From the NCBI GenBank assembly GCA_014526335.1, contig JACTAT010000060.1, positions 6,428,898-6,492,897 of the forward strand: a DNA stretch of 64,000 nt, read 5' to 3'. The notes beneath the pieces were generated by a model that worked only from the letters and a program-made list of their open reading frames with translations, was not told the DNA's origin and made no database searches. Shown piece after piece: positions 46,201-55,173 of this stretch. Both the position numbers and the translations under genes were made by a program. Each line of letters opens with the position of its first letter. Position 1 is the stretch's first letter. The stretch comes from Chrysaora quinquecirrha (taxonomy: Eukaryota > Cnidaria > Scyphozoa > Semaeostomeae > Pelagiidae).

Positions 46201-49200
46201 ACACGTGCGATCCTTAGTTGTTCTGTCGCCATTTGTAAAGGCCGCGGCTTAAGCTTGCTGTCTTCTTAATGCATGAGTGTCTTTGCTGAGCACAGGTCGG
46301 CCACTTAATAGCAAAAGACTATCTAAAAATCTAAGGAAGAACGCGACCCTAGATTAGATGTGACGTCATCTCGTGATTCATCCGATGAGTTAGACCTTGC
46401 TGAGAATCGAACCCAGAATCAAACATTGCTCGCAGGACCTAACCTTACCAAAATAGGGCTGCGACCATGGTACAGATACGCCAACTGAGCTAAGCTGGAG
46501 GACGAACATTGATATTCCGATTTAACTCAACTCACCTGTATGTAAATAAACACTACAACCAGTTGAGTCTGCACGCAAGCTACCTGAGGCTAGATGATAC
46601 GTATGTGTATTTAAAGCACTGTGTTTGTTATTTATACAGGAAATGAACACATGCCTTCATTGGGCTGCTATGACTGGAACTTTGCAAGGTTGTGAAGATC
46701 TGTTAGATATCCATTGTGACGTAAACGCTGTGAATATGTATGGCGATACTCCATTGTAAGTATAATGTTCTCTCAAGAGTTCCGATTTCATTCATGTTTT
46801 TCAACTCGCTATTTGTCTGTTTCTTCTCTCAGCCTAGTTTACACAGAGCACCATCTTCAGTAGGGCTTGCTCGGTTTTGAATCTGATACCGTTTTTATCG
46901 AAATTTCTGTAGTCCTATAAGAATAATGCTTAAGACAATTGGGCTGAATATGAACCTGGCAGGGATTACCAAACCGAGTGGAAAAGCAACATGAAAACAA
47001 GCAACTTACAACCACGTTTACACGAGCAAAAAGGATGGGATCTAAAGTAGATCCGATCTATTTTTTGTACGGATAGGCCTTGCGTTTATACACAATTTCG
47101 TAGATCCGATCCATTTCTGGTCCGCGAACCGACCTACTTTTGGAGATCGTGTCTTCTTTTGCATCGTGAAACAGATGGATCCGATCCAAAACTGGCTCTC
47201 TTCAATTATTGTAAATTACTAGGTATAGAAGTTGTCATTAACGATGCATGCGTCAATTGCCAGAACAAAGGGGGTTGGTTCCTTGTCCCGTGTGAATGGA
47301 AGGCCCATGCGTACCAAACTACAACTTCTGGTTCCGATCCACTTTGGATCCAATCCACTTTTACCGTCTAAACGTATGGTCCACTTTTATCGTCTGGTTC
47401 TTCTCCGTATCTTTACTGTGACATTGTACAATCAACGAACTAAAGCATTAAGGATAGATAAAAAAAAGCATTTAAGCCTGAAAATAAATAGCCTGCGCCC
47501 AGACTCAAACTGATCAAATCAGATTTGATCAGTTTGAGTCTGGACGCAGGCTAGAAAATAAACGGAAATTTAAGTATATCTCCATCGGAATTTGCTTTTC
47601 TAAAGAGTGAAGATTCTTCAGAATTAAGTTATGGAACAGTGAAATCTCTTCTCGGCATACTGAATTCAAGGAATTCTTGCCCTTAGTAGCGTATTAGAAA
47701 CGTTAATTATTTTTGCGTTATTATTAATTGATATGTCCTTCATTTCAACCATTTAGATTGTGTTTGCAGATGCTGTGCATCATTCAGCTTCTTCGCTGTT
47801 CCTTAATTTTTATGATTGTGTTTGCAGATGCTGTACATCATTCAGCTTCTTCGCTGTTCCTTAATTTTTAATAAAGCATATGGTGTCTGGCCATTAAGTC
47901 ACAGTGATCTTCCCATATGTGTGGGCACTCACGTTGTCGTCTTGTAGCTTTGGTGCCTGCTTCTCAGCATAAACGCTCTGATTCAGACGCGCTTTTGAAC
48001 AACAGATTTGTCTTTTCCTGTAAGCAGAAAAATATTATTCTTTTTGACCTCCAATAAAGACACGAAATACACGATTTTTCTATAAGCAACTCGTTTATAA
48101 GCAACTGAACAGGATTTGAGAAATTATTAAGCAACTTCTGTTCTGTTTAAATATAACCTTAGCAACACAAAAATTTTATTTCTCACGTAAATAGAAAGAG
48201 GTTGCTAGAAAGAATAAAAAACACGCTAGTATAACACAAGAAATAAAACTCTGATGAAAAATCTGCTAGGCGTACTGAACGACCGAAAATATGACTTCTT
48301 TTCTTGTTTCCCTTTCTTGCATATTAAATTACGAAAATTAGTTGAATAAAATTAAACAACCACTAAGCAACTTAAGATTCAGATTTTGGCTAAAAAATCA
48401 GCAGCTTGAGATCTGACCAAAATCCTAAGTTGCTCATAAAAAAATCGTGTAGCCTTTGAGTCGTATAAAACTTCAAAATTGTGATAAAAAGCAGGAATGT
48501 CTTCAATTTTCTTTGAGAATTGCTTTGAGAATTGCAAAGTTTCAAAATTTCGAGAAACAGGGAACATCTCTAGAGAAAGCTTTTTTTCGTTTGACACTCC
48601 TCAGAGTATTTATTTTTCCTTACCACTATAGCTACTATAGCATGAATCGTGATCTTTAATATCCCTAACACCATTTCAATGGTCTTTGAATTGAACAAAA
48701 CAACAAGCATACTGTTTGAATCCAACACTGCTTACAATATAGCTAAGCGTCAGAAACAGGTCGGAACAACTGAATAAAGGCGGAATATTCACCCAGATGC
48801 GGTTCAAAATCCAGCAATCAGAAAACCGAAGCCGGATTGATATGCTGATTTGAACAGCAATCCGCTCACAGGGTACAGCGGTATAACAAATAGAATAGAA
48901 TCTTCAAGCACACATGGACCTTCACTGACTGAATACTTTGCTGAAACCACGTGTTCCATCCCTATTTAAGAATCTGCTCTCGAGCACAAAATGTTTTCTA
49001 CAGCTTTGGGTAAAATTCTTTAATTCAAAAGAACACACTGAACTGCACTTTTTGCAAGGAAGCTGCCTAGTTTAGTGTTTTGGCCTCTCTGGATTTTGCA
49101 TGGATGCGAATTCCATGTTTATCCTGTTTTCTTTGTTGCTGTCCTCCTGTTTGATCCCCGTCAGGGTAGGGTTTATAATCCTGTTTTCCTTCTTCTGTTC

Positions 49201-52200
49201 GATCCATCAGGGGGTTTCTGAATTTGTAATTTATTGCTTCTGTCACTCTGTTTACTACAACCTACAGGTTTCATACAATTAAGAGTATGTTTGTGTTGGT
49301 AAAACCAGCCAGCCTGATTATATGTTTTTAGTGATGGCTTCTTGTAATCAACATTTGGTTCTCTTTCAGACACATAGCTGCAAGAGAAGGAAATCATGAC
49401 GTTGTAAAGTGAGTTGAATTAAAGCTAAGTTGAAATTGAAAATAACAAAAGACCTGCCTTCTTGTTTGAAAATGTTTTAAAAATGTTGGCTGACATTTAT
49501 TCTACGTTTTGAATTTTGCAGACTTTTCTTGCTTCGAGGGGCTGACACATCAATACGAAACAATGAGGACAAACTTCCGATGGATGTGAGCTGATAATTT
49601 TTTTATTCTCTACTTTTCTACTTTTTTTGATATGCAACTTCTCAATAAGCATCTAGGGCTGGACTGACCTGTTGGTAACTAATTCACTAAACAGTTCTCC
49701 TAAAATTATTTTAGGTTTGTGTCAACAATCAGCATGTTTTTGGTAATTTTGTTTATTTGTATGTTTGTTTATTTTTTGTTTGCCTGTCTGTCTATTTGCT
49801 TGTTTGCTTATATGTTTGTTTGTATGTTTGTTTGTTTGCTTGTTTGTATGTTTGGTTGTTTGATTGTTTGCTTGTTTGTTTGTTTGTATGTTGCCTTGTT
49901 TGTTGTTTTTTGTTAGTATGTTTGCTTGTATGTTTGTTTGTTTGTTTGGTTGTTTGCTTGTTTGTTTGGTCGGTTGTTTGTTTGACTTCTTTGTGTGGCT
50001 TGTTGTTTGGTTGTTCGTTTCTTTGTTTGTTTTGCTGTTTGTTTATTTGTTTGGTTGGTTGTTTGTTTGTTTGTCTGTTTGTTTCTTTGGTTGTTTGATT
50101 GTTCGCTTTTTGCATGTTATTTGATTGCTTGCTTGCTTGCTTCCTTGCTTGTTTGTTTGTTTATTTATCTGTTTGTTTATCTGTTTATTTGTTTGTATTA
50201 ATGTTTACTTGTCTATCCGTTTGTTTATATAATTGTTTGCTAGTTTATTTGTCTGTCGCTGTGTTGTTGTTTGCTTGTTTGTTTGCTTGTTTGTTTGCTT
50301 GTTTGTTTCTTTGTTTGGCTGTTTTGTTTGTTTGGTTGTTTGTTTGGTTGTTTTTTATGTTTGGCTGATTTTTATTTGTTTGGTTGGTTGTTCGTTTGGC
50401 TGTTTGTTTGTTTGGTTGATTGTTTCTTTTGATGTTAAATTGCTTGTTTGTTTACCTGTTTGTTGGTTGTTTATTTTCTTGTTTCTGTTCATGTACTTGC
50501 TCATGTATTTTCCACTCTTCTCGAACAGGTTGATGACGAACCATTACCATTGAATTTCACATACATACAAGATGCTGTTGAGTCAGAAACTGTGAATATA
50601 ATGAGAGATCTAAACACCGTCAAGGTTTGCTGTGTACTGTTTTTATTTTGTAAGCGTTTTGTAAGCGTAAGGTCACGGTATAGCAGCGCTGTAGAAATAA
50701 AGTCATGGGTCTCGTGATTATTTCTCTGGCCCACACGAAAGATATCTGTCGCACTTCAATCGGCTCCCTCCAAAAACCCGTCTTTCGAATACACGACTCA
50801 ATAGGACTGTCGCATCTTACCCAACATAGGTTGGGTCACAGTAAATCGAATCTTCATAAATTCAAACACAATTTTGGAAACACATTTAGAGATGCTATAA
50901 ATCCAATGTGTTCTATCAACGATCGCTTGAGGATACGGAGCACTTTTTGTTGCTCTGCCCTTCTTTCGAATGACAGCGTAGAGATCTTCTCGCTGGAGTT
51001 TCCACTCTATTATGACCACATAGGCCATATCATTCTTTCAAACGAGTATCTAATAGAGTTTCTTATATTGTGATAAAGATTTTTCCTATAGCGTCAGTAG
51101 AGATAAAAAAAATTTCCATCGCACTCGAGATCCGCATTCTACATACAAACTATCTAGTTAATGAACTTTACCAAGCGTTTTCTTGGAACTTTTGTATTTA
51201 TACATTACTACTATAATAATGTGAAATGCTTCTGAGTTATTAATGAATATTAATCTTTCAAGGGCTGCAAGTGCAAAGACGATTGTGCTAAAACATTTTG
51301 TGAATGCATTCAGAGAAGTGAGGGTGGGCGCTGTTGGTTTCACGTAAGTCTCATTCAGTTACTATAGTCTACTCTACTTTCCACTTTCACCCCCGGCTCT
51401 TTACCTAAAATGTCATTTATTTCACTGTATTTTTCCTTTGTTACAGGGAGGTATTCTCGATGCTGAATTTTTCGAACTAGAGCAGCCTGTTCTGGTAGAG
51501 TGCTCGAAGATTTGTAGATGTTGGTCTTATTGTAGTAATAGAGTCATACAAAAGGAATCCAGTTTCCTTTGGAAGTATTCAAGACTACTAGTATAGGTAG
51601 GGAATTCGTTTTAATAAGTTGCATCTTGTTTTTGTCTCTTCTATTGTATACTATGTAGAACTGTTTCCTGTCCATAGTGACATAGTGAATCTTGTGTATA
51701 ATGTTTAATGGGCATTTATTTGCATTGGTTTTCATTCAAGGTTTCTAACGAACTAGGGAACTAGCATGATGATAAAACAATGCCAAATATCTTCCCTTGA
51801 TTTATCGTAATTTCAAATCATACCCTGTAAGACTGAATATTCAACTCTAAAGTATCAAAGTTTTGGGCTTAACCCTTAACAGTTTTTATGTGTATATTCT
51901 ACAGTAAGCTCATCTGTATGCCCTTCCGAGATCTCGAAATGAGTATCATTGGAGTGTACCGTTGGAAGTTTTAGAATTTAAACCTAGGAGTGCAAGCTGC
52001 AGGTCCATATAGGGTGTTTTTCCTTGAAAACACATGCTGCAATATCTGCTGACTTGCCTCTTGAAACCGTGGCCTGAAAATGGCCTAGTTTCTTGTGAAA
52101 ATAATTACATTTTCTTAATTGCAACGCAGTACTGCAATCTTGATAGCTCTACAAATCACTTGTACTAGATTTTAGGATTTGAAATGAAAAGTTATTCTTG

Positions 52201-54351
52201 ATAGCACTTTGTTTTTGATAGTCTTTTTTTTTTAAGGATGGGGCCTTCGAACACTTAAAGCCATTCCAAAGGGAAGTTTTGTGTTGAGTTATGTTGGAGA
52301 GGTAATTTCTGATGAAGAAGCTGAAAGACGATTGGATGATTCATATCTTTTCGACCTTGACATGAAGGTGATGATTCTAAGATTATTGCAGACAATTCAC
52401 TGAGTGTACAGATAGTGCAGTATAGAAAAGTGAATATTTTAGTATTATCTTAATGATTAAATTGTAATGATTGTTAGTATTCAGATTGTGATCACGATTA
52501 TCATGATTACGATCGTGATTATTTTGATGGTGACGAATAAGATTGTGATGATGTCAATGATAGTAGTGATGGTGATGTTGACGATGATTTAGATGATGAT
52601 GATAATGTTGAGGATGATTATGATGATGGTGATGAATGATGATTATGATAATGGGGATTACGATGACAACGGCGATGATGATGGCGATAATGATGAAAAT
52701 GGTGATGATGATGATTATGATGATGTTTATGATGATTTTGATGATGATTATCATTATGATGATGATGTTGATTATGATGATGATGAAGATGAAAATGAAG
52801 ATGAAGATGCTGACTATAAAGACGACGATAAGGGTGGTGATGGTGATCATGATGGTGATGATGATTTTGATGATGATGATGATGATATTGATGATGATGA
52901 TGATAATGATTATGATTATGATGATTATGATGATGATGATGACGATGGCTTTGATTTAGGTGACCAAGATAATCACTATGATATTGATTATGATTACCAC
53001 CATATTAATAACGATTATGTCATCTGCCATCAGGAGTCGACAGATGAAGACAAATGCCTTGATGCAAGAGTGTATGGCAACTGTGGTAGATTCATCAACC
53101 ATTCTTGTGACTCTAATCTTCTTCCTGTTAGGGTTTTCACTCACCACAGGGTATGTACAATTCTTGTTCTTCCTTTGAATTGGCTCATATTCTTTGACTT
53201 AAGTCTTTTTTCTATGATTTGGATGTTATAGTAGTTGATTTTAATTCCTTGCACTTGCATTCAAATAATAGCTCAATGCTAGGCAGAGCAGCTTAGATAT
53301 CTGATGAAAGCACGAGGCATGAAACTTTAGTTACAGCACAAAACTTGTTCTTCTTGTCAGATAATCTATTTGGATGTTGTATGACAACAAATCAATTGAT
53401 TTTCTTTCCTTGAATAGGACTGTAGGTACCCTGGTATTGCCTTCTTTGCATGCAGAGACGTTGGTGCATATGAAGAACTATGGTATGCAATTTTATGTTA
53501 CTTTCGCTTTGTCTGCTTGTTAGATTATTTCAAGATCGTCTGAGTTTCATTTGCCAACAGTAGGCATTTGACTAGATTTTGCTTTGGGACGTGGGACGTG
53601 GCACACAGACTGAAACACTTATACCATGTTTGGTGATTATCATATTTTACTCCCTCTTTTCCATTGGACAAAATACGCTAGCTATCCAATAGGCCAGCTC
53701 ATATCATACTATACACTCTTTTTCATTCATAAGGAACCTACCTCAAGGCCTAGTTCTTAAAGTTTCAAAGTTTTTTGGACCTCTTTTGAGGCAATTGTAG
53801 TTCCAAAAGTTCCTTAAAAGTTCCTTAATTTTAAATGCACATTCAGTGTCATAACAATAATAGAGTCACTTGAATGTAAGCGAAGCTCTAGACTACTCTA
53901 GGAAACATTTGAGACATGCGTAACGTACTATTTATGTGATTTTTGACTGCAAATGAATGGAACCGGCTTTCTAATTCTTGTTTATTTGCAGTAATAAAAG
54001 CATTCAACATTGAAAAGTTCCTTAATGATTTTCTCTTTAGTAATATAAGTTCTTTAAATTTTCGTGCCTTCTACATGTAGGTTCCTTATTAAGTGGTTCT
54101 TTATAGAAAAAGCGTGTACGTGTAGCTATTATGCTTGATGTTGTTGATGTGGCTTGGAGTAGCGCATTGTTATTCTTGTAGGAGCGGGTTATATGCTTGT
54201 AACATTGTTTTGTGAAGCTCTTGAATGTTTTTTTATTTATTTTTTCTTTACACTTTTTCGTAGCTTTGACTATGGTGACAAATTTTGGGAAATAAAAAAG
54301 AAAAATGGAATGAGATGTCAATGTAAATCAAGTGAATGTAAATATGGATGA
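37222..54351 (+). CDS. EHMT1: EHMT (G9a/GLP) histone H3 lysine-9 methyltransferase
   Basis: Nuclear enzyme for H3K9 mono- and dimethylation. Exons: 37222-37240 (MANNVP), 37762-38515, 39043-39147, 40184-40241, 40877-40956, 41570-41636, 42267-42349, 42727-42835, 43826-43872, 44222-44296, 44781-44879, 45628-45732, 46640-46755, 49370-49408, 49522-49585, 50529-50624, 51263-51343, 51447-51596, 52237-52367, 53034-53150, 53418-53482, 54264-54351. About seven ankyrin repeats ([28 protein letters not shown]) precede a Cys-rich pre-SET ([15 protein letters not shown]), SET ([27 protein letters not shown]) and post-SET (CQCKSSEC). Invertebrates usually have one EHMT for EHMT1/EHMT2. Frame breaks repairable by one added base occur near 38130, 38515, 42780, 43860 and 51551. 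The linker usual between ankyrin repeats and pre-SET is missing. The first exons are less certain than the rest. Confidence 0.95.
38608..38976. mobile_element. Family D-like MITE (actctttttttataag ends)
   Basis: Inverted termini acactctttttttataaga and ttattataaaaaaaagagtgt bound about 370 bp. It lies in an EHMT intron. Confidence 0.65.
39730..40135. repeat. GTCGTTGACGGTC-type inverted repetitive region
   Basis: Words such as tcgttgacggtcttttacag and their complements (gactgtaaaagactgaa) repeat across about 400 bp. It is probably a degenerate palindromic element in an EHMT intron. Confidence 0.5.
40265..40560. mobile_element. Family D element, reverse orientation
   Basis: It is the inverse of 36053-36449, sharing gcatgtatcaaatgtttcctt and gctacgttctttataaaata. 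It lies in an EHMT intron. Confidence 0.5.
41265..41345. repeat. ~75-bp duplicated segment (partner 42998-43070)
   Basis: Both copies contain acaaacaaaac, ttggtatacggtgaattaga and gaactyacgcat, in two EHMT introns 1.7 kb apart. Confidence 0.75.
42440..42620 (-). mobile_element. tRNA-derived SINE copy 2
   Basis: On the minus strand GGCGCCGTGGTCTAGTCC (A box) precedes GGTTCGCGCCCC (B box). It is related to 17440-17640 and lies in an EHMT intron. Confidence 0.65.
43068..43146. repeat. Tandem ctcgaataagccccca units
   Basis: Four units of about 19-21 bp (cctcgaataagcccccac and variants), in an EHMT intron. It abuts the duplicated segment ending at 43070. Confidence 0.85.
43353..43785. mobile_element. 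Tc1/mariner-type non-autonomous element
   Basis: The ends TACAGGGTGGCCCAAAAAAA and TTTTTTGGGCCACCCTGTA are inverted over about 30 bp, including gggaccccct, and flanked by TA. About 430 bp with no transposase frame. It lies in an EHMT intron. Confidence 0.88.
43995..44187. mobile_element. Family A MITE, short copy
   Basis: The ends agccgtgtgatcaaacattg and aacatcgtttggccacggcc are inverted. It stops 34 bp before the ankyrin exon at 44222, close to its branch-point region. Confidence 0.6.
45030..45285. mobile_element. Family B MITE copy 3
   Basis: The ends aaagcctggctaaactta and cctagtttagccacagcttt match copies 1 and 2. A TTA lies near both ends. It lies in an EHMT intron. Confidence 0.7.
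45848..46254. mobile_element. MITE with AAGCCGCGGCT ends
   Basis: It starts aagccgcggctacacgtgcg and ends aaggccgcggctt. The motif ggctacacgtgcga recurs near the right end. About 400 bp in an EHMT intron. Confidence 0.6.
46390..46505 (-). mobile_element. tRNA-like SINE head
   Basis: On the minus strand TTAGCTCAGTTGGCG is a canonical tRNA A-box region and GGGTTCGATTCTC a B box. The segment between them is too long for a tRNA gene. Confidence 0.55.
46990..47390. repeat. GATCC-rich inverted element
   Basis: The sequence cacgtttacacgagcaaaaa near the left and gtctaaacgtatggtcc near the right suggest inverted ends. Between them ggatc/gatccgatcc words repeat. It lies in an EHMT intron. Confidence 0.45.
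47489..47553. mobile_element. 65-bp near-perfect palindrome with MULE-like ends
   Basis: The ends TAGCCTGCGCCCAGACTCAA and TTGAGTCTGGACGCAGGCTA continue to a central aaatcagattt. The 9-mer GAAAATAAA lies immediately on both sides (47480-47488 and 47554-47562). The termini match the element at 35454-35725. Confidence 0.88.
48070..48452. mobile_element. Family D/E element (acgatttttctataagcaac ends)
   Basis: It shares gcaactgaacaggatttgag and ctgaacgaccgaaaat with 27890-28130. The ends cacgatttttctataagc and gctcataaaaaaatcgtg are inverted. It lies in an EHMT intron. Confidence 0.65.
49720..50500. repeat. ~780-bp (TTTG)n-type low-complexity tract
   Basis: Degenerate gtttgttt/gcttgttt repeats fill most of the intron between the EHMT ankyrin exon ending 49585 and the pre-SET exon starting 50529. 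It is open in every frame, so its Leu/Val/Cys-rich frames are artefacts. Confidence 0.95.
50705..51150 (+). pseudogene. LINE ORF2 C-terminal remnant
   Basis: The frame from 50705 reads [38 protein letters not shown] and then breaks. Another frame continues with [13 protein letters not shown] residues. This Leu-Arg-Leu-Gly-Leu-Ser-His / NPMCSCG pattern is the C-terminal region of CR1/L2/RTE-type LINE polyproteins. It is 5'-truncated and frameshifted, in the EHMT intron between the exons at 50529 and 51263. Confidence 0.65.
52470..52965. repeat. (GAT)n trinucleotide array
   Basis: A long degenerate gatgat/gattat array in the EHMT intron within the SET domain (between the exons ending 52367 and starting 53034). 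It creates long Asp-rich, Met/Ile-rich and His-rich artefact frames, one of which runs into the real exon at 53034. Confidence 0.95.
53716..54118. mobile_element. Family D element, copy 2
   Basis: The ends tacactctttttcattcata and tctttatagaaaaagcgtgta are inverted. It matches 36053-36449 throughout. It lies in the last EHMT intron. Confidence 0.7.
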
Positions 54352-55173
54352 AATTTATCATTATTCATAACAATTTATGGCATGAGGTCTGTAGAAATTC
54401 CGTCTTTGTGCATATTTGGGCTTTATATTTGTGCATATATATGGGCTTTATATTTTTATAAGAGTTTTTTAAAGAATGTTCAAAGTTAAATGAAAATGGA
54501 CAAGACTTTTAATAGAAAAGATTTTCAAGTAAAATTTATATATCTATTTTTATAATAGGACTTTTGCAAGTACTACGTTTCAGTAATCGCTGCTCGTCGC
54601 GGTTGTGGGCACAAAAACTCCCCGTATTTGCTCTTCATTGTGACCATGATTAGGACTTTATGTGTATGTGAGTTTGACAAAGTGACCCATTTAACGAGGT
54701 AGGGCTATCTACTGTAGGAGATGAGGTGAGGTGTACATATGCCTTGAGAATCAAGGGGTTATATGTATATGTATTTTTAATTTTCTATTCATGCTTGCCT
54801 ATAGTTTTTTCCGTTTTTGAACACCCGTATTTTCCACGGTACGCATTTTTTCGGTTCGTTTTAATTAAAGTTTACATTGATTTATATGTTGTACAGTATT
54901 TTTAATATAGACTTTTTAACAGAGTTCTCATCAAAATTTCAAACTGCAAATAAATGCCTTGTTTTGACTTCAGTTTTTCAGTTTTTTGTCGGTTGCTTTC
55001 GGATAATCGAAAACATACGAATATTGACGAGAGACGAGAATCACAACCGAGGGATGATGATTCGCACAATGACACAATGATTCGCCTAAACGAGAACGAG
55101 ACACCACGTGCAAATTATGCTGACACATGCTAACACAAGCAAAATTTGGCCTTGGCCTAGGCAGAGAAACAAA
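54352..55173. other. EHMT-PSMD5 intergenic region
   Basis: EHMT 3' UTR and PSMD5 promoter/5' UTR. It is AT-rich with no recognisable element or gene. Confidence 0.5.

Noticed and set aside
49719..50500. Overlapping Cys/Leu/Val-rich frames resembling membrane proteins
   Set aside because: They arise in all frames and both strands from a TTTG-type repeat; no start context, splice sites or family similarity.
52593..53231. 212-codon Asp-rich frame
   Set aside because: Product of the (GAT)n array; only its tail overlaps the true SET exon at 53034-53150.
53303..53335. Hammerhead-like ctgatga..gaaac in an EHMT intron
   Set aside because: Stem II has a mismatch next to the core, and stem I cannot form beyond one pair.
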